Below the pieces are notes generated by a model. It was not told where the DNA came from. It made no database searches and saw nothing but the letters and a program-made list of their open reading frames with translations. 64,000 bases of DNA from positions 1 to 64,000 of the forward strand of contig NZ_ATXN01000005.1 of the NCBI RefSeq assembly GCF_000421705.1, read 5' to 3'. This document shows, in pieces, positions 41,239 to 50,143 of the stretch. The stretch is from Brevundimonas naejangsanensis DSM 23858. Lineage in GTDB: Bacteria; Pseudomonadota; Alphaproteobacteria; Caulobacterales; Caulobacteraceae. The first letter of the stretch is position 1. Each line of letters begins with the position of its first letter. The position numbers and the translations under genes were made by a program.

Positions 41239-44200
41239 TCACTCCGCCGGGGCGTGGCTTTCTCCGGCCATCCGCCGCTGCCCGGCGAACATCCGGTTCA
41301 GCATCCGCCGTCCGAAGCCGGCGATGTCGTCGACGATGGTGAACACCGCCGGGATGTAGAGCAGCGACAGGAAGGTCGAGGAGATCAGCCCGCCCAGGAC
41401 GGCCACGGCCATCGGCGAGCGGAACTCCACGTCGGCGCCCCAGCCGATGGCGATGGGCACCATGCCCGCCCCCATCGCGAAGGTGGTCATCAGGATGGGC
41501 CGGGCCCGCTTGTGGGCGGCGTCCATGATGGCGTCGAAACGGTTCAGTCCGCTCTTCTCGGCCATGATGATGTAGTCGACCAGCAGGATGGAGTTCTTGG
41601 CCGCGATCCCCATCAGCATCAGCACCCCGATCAGGGCCGACATCGAGAAGCTCTTGCCCGCGATCACCAGGGCGATGAAGGCGCCGCCGATGGCCAGGGG
41701 CAGGGCCGCCATGATGGTGACCGGATAGGCGAAGCTTTTGAACAGCAGGGTCAGCACCGCATACATCAGCAGGATGCCGGACAGGAAGGCGATGCCGAAG
41801 CCCACCAGCATCTCCTGGATGAACTCGGCGTCCCCGGCCGGGACCTGTCGCACGCCGTTCGGCAGGCTCTTGACCGAGGGCAGGCGGTTGACCGCCTGAC
41901 CGGCGGCGCCGGTGGTGATGCCGTCCAGCTCGGCCGTGATAGAGGCGATGCGCGACCGATCCTGGCGGCTGACCGTGGCCGGCCCGGCGCCGAACTCGAT
42001 GTCGGCCACCGCGCTCAGCGGCACCGAGGCGCCCGAGGCGGTCGGCACCCGCAGGCTTTCCAGCACGTTCAGGTCCTCGCGCGCCGCCTCGGTCAGTTGC
42101 AGGCGAATGGGGATCTGACGGTCGCCCAGATTATACTTCGGCAGGTTCTGATCGACGTCGCCGATGGTGGCGACGCGCACCGCCTGCGAGATGGCCCCCG
42201 CCGAAACGCCCAGCAGGGCCGCCTCGTCGGGGCGCGGCGTGACCAGGATTTCCGGGCGGGCGATGGCGGCCGTATTGACCACATTGGCCAGCCCCTTCAC
42301 GCCGCGCATCTCGTCCTCGACCTTACGCGCAGCCGCCTCCAGCGTCGCCGGATCGTCGCCCAGGATGGAGAAGGTGTAGCTGGTGCCGTCGCCGGGGCCG
42401 CCGCCCTGCTGGGCGATGCCGGCGCGGATGCGGGCGCCGGGGATCTGCTTCAGCTCATCGACCATGACGCGGGCGAAGGCCTGCTGGCTCAGCTCGCGCT
42501 TACCCTTGGCGACCATATCGGCGTAGACGTTGGCCTGATTGACCGACTGGCCGCCGACGGCGGCGTAGACCGAGGTGACCTCGGGCCGGGCGTTCAGCTT
42601 CTGGGTCACCTGCTGCACCACGGCGTCGGTCTGGCGCAGGGTGGCGCCCGGCGGCAGTTCGATCTGGAAGGCGGCGCGGCCTTCGTCGGCGGGCGACATG
42701 AACTCGAACGACATCTTGGCGACCACGGACAGGCCGATGGAGCCGAACAGGAAGGCCCCGCCCATGACGAAGACGATCCAGCGATGGCGCAGGCACCACT
42801 TCAGCGCCCGTAGATAGCCCCCCATCCAGAAGGGGTCCTTGTCCTCATGGTGGGTGTGCTTGAGCATATAGGCCGCCATCAGCGGCGTCAGCAGACGCGC
42901 CACCACCAGAGAGAAGAAGACGCTGATGCAGGCCGCCAGCGCAAAGGCCTTGAAGAACTGGCCGATGATGCCGGGCATGAAGCCCACGGGCGCGAACACG
43001 GCGATGATGGTGCCGGTGGTCGCCACGACCGCCAGGCCGATCTCGTCGGCGGCCTCGAAGGCGGCGTCATAGGGCGGCTTGCCGTCGCGCATGTGGCGGA
43101 CGATGTTCTCAATCTCCACGATGGCGTCGTCGACCAGAATGCCGATTGTCAGCGAAAGCGCCAGCAGCGTCACCACGTTCAGCGACTGGTCCATCGGCCC
43201 CAGGATGGCGAAGGTCGGGATCAGCGACATCGGCATGGCCGTCGCCGCGATCAGGGTCGCCCGCCAGTCGCGCAGGAATATCCACACCACGATGACCGCC
43301 AGCACGGCGCCCAGGATCAGCGCTTCCAGCGAAGCGAGGTAGGATTCCTCGATGTATTTCACGCTGGACGTGACCTGTTCGATGGTCAGGTCCGGGTGGG
43401 CTTCGTCGATCTTGGCGACCTCGGCGCGGACCTTTTCCGAGACCTTGACCTCGCTGGCCTCGCGCGAGCGCAGGAAGTTGAAGGTCACGGCCTCCTGGCC
43501 GTTGTAGCGGGCCAGACGGCGCGGCTCGCTCCACTTGTCGACCACCACGCCCAGATCGCCCAGGCGCACGTTCTTGCCGTCGCCGACCGGCACAAGGGTC
43601 TCGCGCAGTTGTTCGACCGAACCGGCGGCGCCCAGCGTTCGCACCGCGCGCTCAGACCCGGCGATGGTGACGCGCCCGCCCGGCAGATTGTTGTTGACGT
43701 TGGTCAGGGCCTGGCTGACCTGAGCCGCCGTGACGCCGTAGGCGCTGAGCCGTTGCGGGTCCAGCTCGACGCGGATCTCGCGATCCACTCCGCCCGAGCG
43801 GTTGACCTCTCCGACGCCGCCCAGGGCCAGCAGGGCGCGGCTCATCTCATTGTCGATGAACCAGCTGATCTGCTCGGGAGTCATCGTTTCCGAGCGCACG
43901 ACGTAGGTGATCAGGGCGTCGCCGGTGATGTCGATGCGCTGGACCGTCGGCTCCTGCATGTCCTGGGGCAGGCTGGCGCGCACCCCGCTCATGGCGTTGC
44001 GCACGTCGTTGGTGGCGCGCTCGGTGTCGGTGCCCAGTTCGAACTCGATGGTGGTCGAGGACACCCCGTCGGAGACGTTGGAATAGATATGGCGCACGCC
44101 CGACAGGCCGGCGATCGAATCCTCGATCACCCGCGTGACCTGCACCTCCATCTCGGTCGGGGCGGCGCCGGGGCGCGCGGCCGTGACCGCCACCAGCGGG

Positions 44201-44328
44201 AAGTCGATGTCGGGGTTGTTGTTGATCCGCATCCCGGCGAAGCCGGTCACCCCGCCCAGCGTCAGCAGCAGGAACAGCAGGATGACGGGGATGGGGTTCT
44301 TGATCGCCCAGGCGGAAATCTGGTTCAT
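41239..44328 (-). CDS. RND efflux pump inner-membrane transporter (HAE1/AcrB-like)
   Basis: A 1029-residue proton-driven pump. It opens MNQISAWAIKNPIPVILLFLLL and has two halves, each with a large periplasmic domain. The proton-relay Asp pair of helix IV is in GILVDDAIVEIENIVRH, which favours drug or hydrophobe export over heavy-metal CzcA. It is fed by the adaptor encoded immediately upstream (9-bp gap). No outer-membrane TolC-type gene is adjacent. Substrate unknown. Confidence 0.94.
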   Translation of the reverse strand: MNQISAWAIKNPIPVILLFLLLTLGGVTGFAGMRINNNPDIDFPLVAVTAARPGAAPTEMEVQVTRVIEDSIAGLSGVRHIYSNVSDGVSSTTIEFELGTDTERATNDVRNAMSGVRASLPQDMQEPTVQRIDITGDALITYVVRSETMTPEQISWFIDNEMSRALLALGGVGEVNRSGGVDREIRVELDPQRLSAYGVTAAQVSQALTNVNNNLPGGRVTIAGSERAVRTLGAAGSVEQLRETLVPVGDGKNVRLGDLGVVVDKWSEPRRLARYNGQEAVTFNFLRSREASEVKVSEKVRAEVAKIDEAHPDLTIEQVTSSVKYIEESYLASLEALILGAVLAVIVVWIFLRDWRATLIAATAMPMSLIPTFAILGPMDQSLNVVTLLALSLTIGILVDDAIVEIENIVRHMRDGKPPYDAAFEAADEIGLAVVATTGTIIAVFAPVGFMPGIIGQFFKAFALAACISVFFSLVVARLLTPLMAAYMLKHTHHEDKDPFWMGGYLRALKWCLRHRWIVFVMGGAFLFGSIGLSVVAKMSFEFMSPADEGRAAFQIELPPGATLRQTDAVVQQVTQKLNARPEVTSVYAAVGGQSVNQANVYADMVAKGKRELSQQAFARVMVDELKQIPGARIRAGIAQQGGGPGDGTSYTFSILGDDPATLEAAARKVEDEMRGVKGLANVVNTAAIARPEILVTPRPDEAALLGVSAGAISQAVRVATIGDVDQNLPKYNLGDRQIPIRLQLTEAAREDLNVLESLRVPTASGASVPLSAVADIEFGAGPATVSRQDRSRIASITAELDGITTGAAGQAVNRLPSVKSLPNGVRQVPAGDAEFIQEMLVGFGIAFLSGILLMYAVLTLLFKSFAYPVTIMAALPLAIGGAFIALVIAGKSFSMSALIGVLMLMGIAAKNSILLVDYIIMAEKSGLNRFDAIMDAAHKRARPILMTTFAMGAGMVPIAIGWGADVEFRSPMAVAVLGGLISSTFLSLLYIPAVFTIVDDIAGFGRRMLNRMFAGQRRMAGESHAPAE

Positions 44329-44337
44329 GGCCGGGCC

Positions 44338-45501
44338 TTATTTCTTGGCGGGCGCGGAGGCCGGAGCCGGGGCGGTCGCAGCGGCGGGCGCCGCAGCCGG
44401 TTTGGGCGCGGCCACCGTCACCTTGTCCCCGTCGTTCAGGAAGCCTGCGCCGGCCACCACGACCCGCATCCCGGCGTCCACCCCCTCGACCGAGGTCTGG
44501 TCGTCGTTGCGCGCCAGCACGGTCACCGGGGCGAAGCGCACCGAGGAGTCGGCGTTCAGCACGAACACCCCCGAGCGGTTGCTGCGGTACAGAACGGCGT
44601 CGGTCGGCACCACGGTCGCCGGGCGGGCGCCCGCTTCGATCGCGGCGCGGGCGAACATGCCGGGCTTCAGCGCGCTGCCGGGGGCCAGGCTGATGCGCGC
44701 TAGGCCCAGACGGGTCTGCGGATCGACCTCAGGCGTGACGATGCGCACCGTGCCTGTCGTCGATCCGGCCTGGCTGGAGGTGATGGCCGCGCTCTGACCG
44801 GCCTGGATCAGCGGCAGTTCCGTCTCCGGCACCTGCGCGTCCAGCTCCAGACGGCCGTCGCGCACCATGCGGAACAGTTCGGTTCCGGCTTCGATGATCT
44901 GGCCCTTGGTGACGCTGCGCCTGATGATGAGGCCGCTGACGGGCGCGCGGATGGTGGCCTGCGACAGCCGGGTCTGGGTCTCTGACAGCGAGGCGCGCGC
45001 CGAGGCCAGATTGGCCGCCGAGGCGCGCTGGTTGGCCAGGGCCGTGTCCAGCGCCGCCTGGCTGAGGAAGCCCCGCTCCTTCAGCTCCTGCGCGCGGGAA
45101 AGGGCGGCGTCGTCGCGCGCGGCGTTGGCCTCGGCGGTCTGCACCGCCGCCTGCTGCTGACGCACCTGGGCGCGCAGCAGCACGTCGTTCATCTGCACCA
45201 GCGGCTGTCCCTGGCGGACATAGGAGCCCTCGTCGACATACAGGGTCGTCGCGGTCAGCCCGCCGGTTTCGGCGCCGACCGGCACCTCTTCCCAGGCGGT
45301 GACGGTGCCTGAGGCGACCACGGTGCGGGGCAGGGCGACCGTGGTCGCCGTCGCTGCGCTGACGGTCTGGCGCGAGGCGCCGGCCTCCTTGTCCTTGGGG
45401 GCGTCGCCGTGTCCGCCGCAGGCGGCCAGGGTCAGGCTGGCGGTCAGCGCCACGGCCAGGGCGCCGGTCAGTCGGGCCGAAAAGCGTCGAGAGGTCGCCA
45501 C
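44338..45501 (-). CDS. RND efflux periplasmic adaptor lipoprotein
   Basis: A 387-residue membrane-fusion protein (AcrA/MexA-like). The lipoprotein signal ends at LTLAACGG. The lipoyl half-motifs are VPVGAETGGLTATTLYVDEGSYVRQGQPL and ATIRAPVSGLIIRRSVTKGQIIEAG. They flank an alpha-hairpin rich in Ala/Gln, with beta-barrel and membrane-proximal domains after it. The C-terminus is Ala/Pro/Lys-rich. It is the first gene of the pump operon. A possible operator lies about 130 bp upstream. Confidence 0.92.
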   Translation of the reverse strand: MATSRRFSARLTGALAVALTASLTLAACGGHGDAPKDKEAGASRQTVSAATATTVALPRTVVASGTVTAWEEVPVGAETGGLTATTLYVDEGSYVRQGQPLVQMNDVLLRAQVRQQQAAVQTAEANAARDDAALSRAQELKERGFLSQAALDTALANQRASAANLASARASLSETQTRLSQATIRAPVSGLIIRRSVTKGQIIEAGTELFRMVRDGRLELDAQVPETELPLIQAGQSAAITSSQAGSTTGTVRIVTPEVDPQTRLGLARISLAPGSALKPGMFARAAIEAGARPATVVPTDAVLYRSNRSGVFVLNADSSVRFAPVTVLARNDDQTSVEGVDAGMRVVVAGAGFLNDGDKVTVAAPKPAAAPAAATAPAPASAPAKK

Positions 45502-45622
45502 GTGGGGATATCCTGGGAGATTGAGCGTTCAGTCGGGCGCGCGCCAACCTTCTGTCCGGCGTCGCGGGCATAGCAACGCTGTTTAGCCCTTCGGCGATCC
45601 CCGCTCAAACGACTCGATCGCA

Positions 45623-45638
45623 ATTACACAGAAGTAAT
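45623..45638. promoter_or_regulatory. Inverted repeat upstream of the RND operon
   Basis: ATTAC and GTAAT flank 6 bp (45623-45638), an AT-rich site in a GC-rich intergenic region. It could be an operator for a TetR-type efflux regulator, though none is adjacent. It also lies between the pump and the DUF6491-like gene. Confidence 0.3.
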
Positions 45639-45682
45639 CTGCGGGCGGCCGGATCGGGAGGCGCTGCGATCAGGGACGGGGG

Positions 45683-46105
45683 TCAGGGGCGATCCCGCGC
45701 CGGCAGGGCGGCGACTTCAGCGTCGGTCAGACCCTTGACCATACGAACGCTGCACGGCGTGTTGTCGAAGTCGCGGGGCGCCGAGACGATGCGGGTCCAG
45801 TCGCCCACGCACAGGCTGGTCAGGCCGCCGTTCGGCTTGAAGCCGATGGCCAGCGCATTCTCCAGGTCCGGGCAGGCGCCAAGCGTCTCCAACTGATAGA
45901 CCGACTTCATTCCCGTGCGCACATAGACGTTGCGCCCGTCGTTCGAGACGCGGAAATTGCGAATGTCGCGCTGGAAGATGCATTGGCGCGCCGTCGTATT
46001 CGCGGCGGTCTGGCCGCCGCTGCCGCCGCCGTTGACGGGCGCGCAACTGGCGATGGTGAAGCTGGCGACCAGAAGGGCCGGAGCCATAGCGAGACGAAGG
46101 ATCAT
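45683..46105 (-). CDS. Lipoprotein, DUF6491-like
   Basis: A 140-residue protein with a signal peptide ending at the lipobox TIASC. The body has CIFQRDIRNFRVSNDGRNVYV, an LGACPDLENALAIGF core and SLCVGDWTRIVS, a pattern I associate with the DUF6491 family. Four further Cys may form disulfides. Start at 46105, where CGAGGCA precedes the ATG. Function unknown. Confidence 0.7.
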   Translation of the reverse strand: MILRLAMAPALLVASFTIASCAPVNGGGSGGQTAANTTARQCIFQRDIRNFRVSNDGRNVYVRTGMKSVYQLETLGACPDLENALAIGFKPNGGLTSLCVGDWTRIVSAPRDFDNTPCSVRMVKGLTDAEVAALPARDRP

Positions 46106-46204
46106 GACGCTGCCTCGGTTGAAGTCGATCACGGCGGTGCGCCCGGTCTGAACCAGGCCGGTGGCGTTATGCACGACAACGCCGGGCGCGCCTGCTGGTT
46201 TCGC

Positions 46205-48031
46205 TCAAACCGCGTTATCGCCTTCGGTCAGCCAACGGGTCGCCGACAGCCGACGCGCCGCCTCGGCGCTCAGGGGCGAGGGCCGCCCCATCGCCAGGGC
46301 CGCCAGATGCTCGCCCAGCAGCGGCGCGACGCAGAAGCCGCGCGACCCCATCCCGGTCAGGACGAACAGGCCGGGGCGCCATTCGCCGCACAGGGGCAGG
46401 CGGTCGGGCGTCGTGGCGCGAACGGCCGCGCGGCGCCCCCGCGCCTCGGCAGGCGCGGCGTCCACGCGCGCGGCGCATAAGGGCAGGGCGGCGCCGAGGG
46501 TCGCCCGGTTGCGGCCGCTGGCCTCGTCCGACGCTTCGGGCGCCTCGACGCCCCGGTCGTGGGTGGCGCCGTACAGCATCCCCCGCCCGGTCGGCGCGGC
46601 ATAGCCGCCCCAGGCGGCTGGGACGCTCGGGGCAGACAGCGTTTCGTCTTCGATCCAGTCCGCCTGTCCGGCCACGGGCGACAACGGCAGGTCGGACGCC
46701 AGCCGGGCCGTCCCCCAGCCCGCCGCCAGCACCACGGCGTCCGCCTCGATCAGCACGGCGTCGTCTTCGTCCCGAACACGCCAGCCCTCCGCCAGCGGCT
46801 CCAGCCGCGCCACGCGCCCTGCGACCCGTTCTGCGCCCGCCAGCCACGGCTCCAGTATGGCGTCGGAGCGCACCGCCAGCGCCTGCGCCATCATCAGCCC
46901 GCCGCGCGCGGTAGGCTCGCCCAGATGTCGCGAACAGGCGGCCGCGTCCAGCCGCTGCATCGCCCCTTCGGGCCACAGGTCCTGAGCGGCGATCTTGTCG
47001 AAGCGGACGGGGTCGCGCGGCGCCTGCTCCAGTTGCAGCACCCCTTCGGCGACCACGGCGCCGGGCAGGGCGCGGTACAGGCTCCCCGCCCGCTCCAGCG
47101 CCTGGGCGTGGAAACCGGCGATCAGGGCGTCGCCCGCATCCAGCCGGGGCGTGACCAGCGACGCGGGAAAACCCGAGGCCCCCGCGCCCGCTCGTTCGGC
47201 CTCGATGACGGTGACGCGCGCGCCCTCGGCGATCAGGGCGCGCGCGACAGCCGCCCCGGCGATCCCGGCGCCGACGACGGCGACGTGGACAGGGCGTTCC
47301 GGCCGGGGCTCGCCCGCCATCCGCGCCTCCAGCCGCTCGCGCTTGCGTCCATGGCCGGGCTTTTTCTCGACCGTGAAGCCATGCTCGGCCAGACCGCGCC
47401 GCACGGCTCCCGCGACGGTGAAGGTGGCCAGCCGAGCGCCCGGCGCCGAGCGCGCCGCGACCAGGGCCAGAATGTCGGGCGACCACATGCCGGGGTTCAG
47501 CGCCGGCGAAAATCCATCCAGAAACCAGGCGTCGGCGCCGCCCGACCACTGCTCCAGCGCCCACCGCGCGTCGCCGACGGCCAGGTCGATCGTCGCCCCC
47601 CAATGCGGCAGGTCCAGCCGGTGAAACCCCGGTGTCCCGGCGGGCCAGACCGCCAGCAGCCCGGCGGCCGTCTCGGCCAGTTCCGGCCAGGCGGCCAGCG
47701 CCCGCGCCGCCTCTTCGCGCGCCAGGGGGAAGCCCTCGATGGAGAAGACCTTGAGCCGCCCGTTCTCGGGCCGCGTCCGCCGCCACAGATCCAGCAGGGC
47801 GACGATGTTCAGCCCGGTGCCGAAACCCAGTTCGCCTACGGTGAAGGCGGATCGCCCGCTCCACGCCTCCGGCAGTCCGCAGCCCTGCAGGAAGACCGCG
47901 CGCGTCTCGGCCAGCCCGTCGTCCTTGGAGAAGTAGACGTCGCCGAATCGGCCCGAGCGGGGCGAGCCGTCCTCGGCCCACACCAGTTGCGGGGAGGCGT
48001 CGTCAGGCGCGATGTCGACGGGATCGGTCAT
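46205..48031 (-). CDS. mnmC: Bifunctional tRNA mnm5s2U34 biosynthesis protein MnmC
   Basis: Catalyses the last two steps of mnm5s2U formation at wobble U34 of tRNAs for Lys, Glu and others. The N-terminal methyltransferase domain has FTVGELGFGTGLNIVALLDLW and DAWFLDGFSPALNPGMWS. The C-terminal FAD oxidoreductase starts at HVAVVGAGIAGAAVARAL and ends with VLTGMGSRGFCVAPLLGEHLA. The order is methyltransferase then oxidase, as in E. coli. 608 residues, slightly shorter than E. coli MnmC. Confidence 0.95.
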   Translation of the reverse strand: MTDPVDIAPDDASPQLVWAEDGSPRSGRFGDVYFSKDDGLAETRAVFLQGCGLPEAWSGRSAFTVGELGFGTGLNIVALLDLWRRTRPENGRLKVFSIEGFPLAREEAARALAAWPELAETAAGLLAVWPAGTPGFHRLDLPHWGATIDLAVGDARWALEQWSGGADAWFLDGFSPALNPGMWSPDILALVAARSAPGARLATFTVAGAVRRGLAEHGFTVEKKPGHGRKRERLEARMAGEPRPERPVHVAVVGAGIAGAAVARALIAEGARVTVIEAERAGAGASGFPASLVTPRLDAGDALIAGFHAQALERAGSLYRALPGAVVAEGVLQLEQAPRDPVRFDKIAAQDLWPEGAMQRLDAAACSRHLGEPTARGGLMMAQALAVRSDAILEPWLAGAERVAGRVARLEPLAEGWRVRDEDDAVLIEADAVVLAAGWGTARLASDLPLSPVAGQADWIEDETLSAPSVPAAWGGYAAPTGRGMLYGATHDRGVEAPEASDEASGRNRATLGAALPLCAARVDAAPAEARGRRAAVRATTPDRLPLCGEWRPGLFVLTGMGSRGFCVAPLLGEHLAALAMGRPSPLSAEAARRLSATRWLTEGDNAV

Positions 48032-48100
48032 GACGGCCGGTCTATCGACCCGCGCGACCGGGCGAAAGCGGGCCAGAGCTATGGGCCAGAACTAGGGGCA

Positions 48101-48134
48101 AGAAAAAAAGGGACCGTCCGAAGACGATCCCTTT
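48101..48134 (-). terminator. Intrinsic terminator after the Ala-rich lipoprotein gene
   Basis: AAAGGGA/TCCCTTT and CGTC/GACG stems around CGAA with one mismatch. The minus strand runs into a seven-T tract. A second small GGTCCGGAGACC palindrome lies beside it. Confidence 0.85.
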
Positions 48135-48176
48135 CTCCATCACGGTCCGGAGACCGCGATTTAAGACTGTGAAGTC

Positions 48177-48443
48177 TTAGGCAGCCGGAGCGGCCGGAGC
48201 AGCAGCGGCGTCGGCAGCCGGAGCAGCAGCGTCGGCGGCCTTGGCGGCTTCGCCAGCGGCTTCGCCAGCAGCGGCGGCAGCGTCGGTGGCGGCGGCGTCG
48301 GCCGTAGCAGCGGCGTCGGCAGCGGTGTCGGCGGCGGCGGTGGCGTCGGCAGCGGCGTCTTCAGCCTTGTCGGTGGCGGCGGGTTGGCAAGCAGCCAGGG
48401 CCAGAGCGGCGGCCGAAGCGGCGATCAGAGCGGTGATGCGCAT
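48177..48443 (-). CDS. Small Ala/Asp-rich lipoprotein
   Basis: An 88-residue protein: signal peptide and lipobox MRITALIAASAAALALAAC, then about 65 residues of almost only Ala, Asp, Thr, Glu and Pro (DATAAADTAADAAATADAAA). Low complexity and helical; similar entericidin-like or Lpp-like spacers exist, but no family is assigned. Closed by its own terminator. Confidence 0.65.
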   Translation of the reverse strand: MRITALIAASAAALALAACQPAATDKAEDAAADATAAADTAADAAATADAAATDAAAAAGEAAGEAAKAADAAAPAADAAAAPAAPAA

Positions 48444-48594
48444 AGTTTTCTTCCTTCAGAAGGTAAATGCGAGACCATGAACCTCGCTGAGGGAGTGATA
48501 ACGGCTTCGTGAGGATAAGCGCAAGCGATTTCTCACGCGTTCGTGAAGACGTCGCGAGCGCATCTCGATTGTCGATGCGCCGATACTCCTCGCA

Positions 48595-48918
48595 TCAGCC
48601 GCTGTGCGGAGGAGGGGGCTTGGTCGGATCCGTCGGATCATTGGGAAGCGGCGTGGGCGCGGCATCCGGATCCTGAGGCAAGGTCGGCGGCGTCGGGGCC
48701 GGAACGCCGTCGCCCGGCGGCGGATTGGCGGGCGACATCGTGTCGGGAGACGCTGTCGTCGCGGGCGGCTGTGCGGGCTGTGCGGGCTGCGAGGACTGGG
48801 CGGCGGGCGAGGCCACGCCTTCGGCCTTTTCCGGCGCCCGCTCATTGCAGGCGCTCAACAACAGGACTGCGCCCAGCGCGCTCAGGCTCGGCAGAAAGAC
48901 TCTTGAGGACGGTCGCAT
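48595..48918 (-). CDS. Proline-rich lipoprotein
   Basis: A 107-residue protein with signal peptide and lipobox (LGAVLLLSAC) followed by a disordered Pro/Ala/Gln/Thr-rich tail (PTPPTLPQDPDAAPTPLPND). Probably a membrane-anchored spacer; function unknown. Lies 151 bp upstream of the Ala-rich lipoprotein gene. Confidence 0.6.
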   Translation of the reverse strand: MRPSSRVFLPSLSALGAVLLLSACNERAPEKAEGVASPAAQSSQPAQPAQPPATTASPDTMSPANPPPGDGVPAPTPPTLPQDPDAAPTPLPNDPTDPTKPPPPHSG

Positions 48919-49014
48919 TGGACGGCTCCTTTCAGAAACGGCCGCGCACGCAGCCGTGATCTTCAGAGAACCGTCGTGAACGCTCTGTGTTCCGAAAGTC
49001 GCTTCGGACGCCCG

Positions 49015-49884
49015 TCAGGCGTCCATCGGCGCGGCGGCCAGGGCTTCTTCCATTTCGGTGAAGGACGGCTGGGCGGTCGAGGGAATGTCGCCGCGCCCGA
49101 TCTCGACCGAGATCTGGGCCGCATTGCCGTGCAGGTGGGCCACCAGCACCGACTGGATGATCTTGTAGTAGGCGCCTTCCTCTTCGACGATGGCGTTCAG
49201 GCGCGAGGCGAACGGCCCGACCAGCCCATAGGCCAGGAAGACGCCCAGGAAGGTGCCGACCAGTGCGCCGCCGATCATGCCGCCCAGCACCTCGGGCGGC
49301 TCGGTGATCGAGCCCATCGTCTTGATGATGCCCAGCACCGCCGCGACGATGCCCAGCGCCGGCAGGCCGTCGGCCAGGGTCTGCAGGGCATGGGCCGGGG
49401 CCAGGGCCTCGTGGTGGTGCTTCTCCAGCTGCTTTTCCATGGCGTCCTCGATCTGGTGCGGATCTTCGAGGTTCATGGTCATCATCCGCAGGGTGTCGCA
49501 GATGAAGTCGGTGGCGAAGTGGTCCTTCAGCACCTTGGGATACTTCTGGAAGATGGTGCTCTCGGCCGGCTTTTCGATGTGGCTTTCCAGGGCGATCACG
49601 CCCTTGGACTTCATCGTCTTGGTCAGCTGGAACAGCAGGCTCAGCAGATCCTTGTAGTCCTGCTTCTTCCATTTCGGCCCGGCGAAGCATTTGCCCAGCC
49701 CGCCCAGGGTGGCCTTGATCACCGGCAGGCTGTTGGAAATCAGGAAGGCCGCGATGCCCGCCCCGAAGATCGCCATCAGCTCATAGGGCAGCGAATAGAG
49801 GATGGTCGCCATCTTGCCGCCGTGCAGCAGGAAGCTGCCGAACACCATGGCGAACAGCATGACGATGCCGATGATCTGGAACAT
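49015..49884 (-). CDS. motA: Flagellar motor stator protein MotA
   Basis: Proton-channel stator subunit turning the flagellum with MotB. The 289-residue protein has MFQIIGIVMLFAMVFGSFLLHGG as helix 1, then IFGAGIAAFLISNSLP as helix 2. The long cytoplasmic loop with basic and acidic torque residues (LTKTMKSKGVIALESHIEKP) follows. Helices 3 and 4 are in GLPALGIVAAVLGIIKTMG and GGALVGTFLGVFLAYGLVGP, including the conserved Pro residues. No motB is adjacent, as in Caulobacter. A GCCCTTA/TAAGGGC inverted repeat lies about 40 bp upstream of the start. Confidence 0.95.
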   Translation of the reverse strand: MFQIIGIVMLFAMVFGSFLLHGGKMATILYSLPYELMAIFGAGIAAFLISNSLPVIKATLGGLGKCFAGPKWKKQDYKDLLSLLFQLTKTMKSKGVIALESHIEKPAESTIFQKYPKVLKDHFATDFICDTLRMMTMNLEDPHQIEDAMEKQLEKHHHEALAPAHALQTLADGLPALGIVAAVLGIIKTMGSITEPPEVLGGMIGGALVGTFLGVFLAYGLVGPFASRLNAIVEEEGAYYKIIQSVLVAHLHGNAAQISVEIGRGDIPSTAQPSFTEMEEALAAAPMDA

Positions 49885-49993
49885 GAGGCGAGCGTGCGTC
49901 CTGCAGCCGATGGGTCAGGATGCCCTTATCGCGGTTAATGCTTAAGGGCGCGTTTCGGGAATCCCGGTTCGGGACGAAAAGCGCTCAAGCCCT

Positions 49994-50139
49994 CTCCCTC
50001 CCCTTTATGGGGAGGGTGGTCGCGTAGCGACCGGGTGGGGAGGGCTGCGTGATGCATGGCGTGGCGCGTGAACAGCCAAGCCGCCCCACCCCACTTCGCC
50101 CTGACGGGCTCAGCCACCCTCCCCATGAAGGGGAGGGAG
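49994..50139. repeat. Dispersed inverted repeat, family B, copy 2 (146 bp)
   Basis: Ends are 26-bp inverted copies of each other with one mismatch. The left arm contains a GGTCGC/GCGACC hairpin (50018-50032) and CGGGTGGGGAGGG. The right arm holds TCAGCCACCCTCCCC. It matches 32077-32250 in the opposite orientation and ends 4 bp before the stop codon of the acyl-CoA synthetase gene. It fills most of the motA-synthetase gap. Confidence 0.85.
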
Positions 50140-50143
50140 AAAT

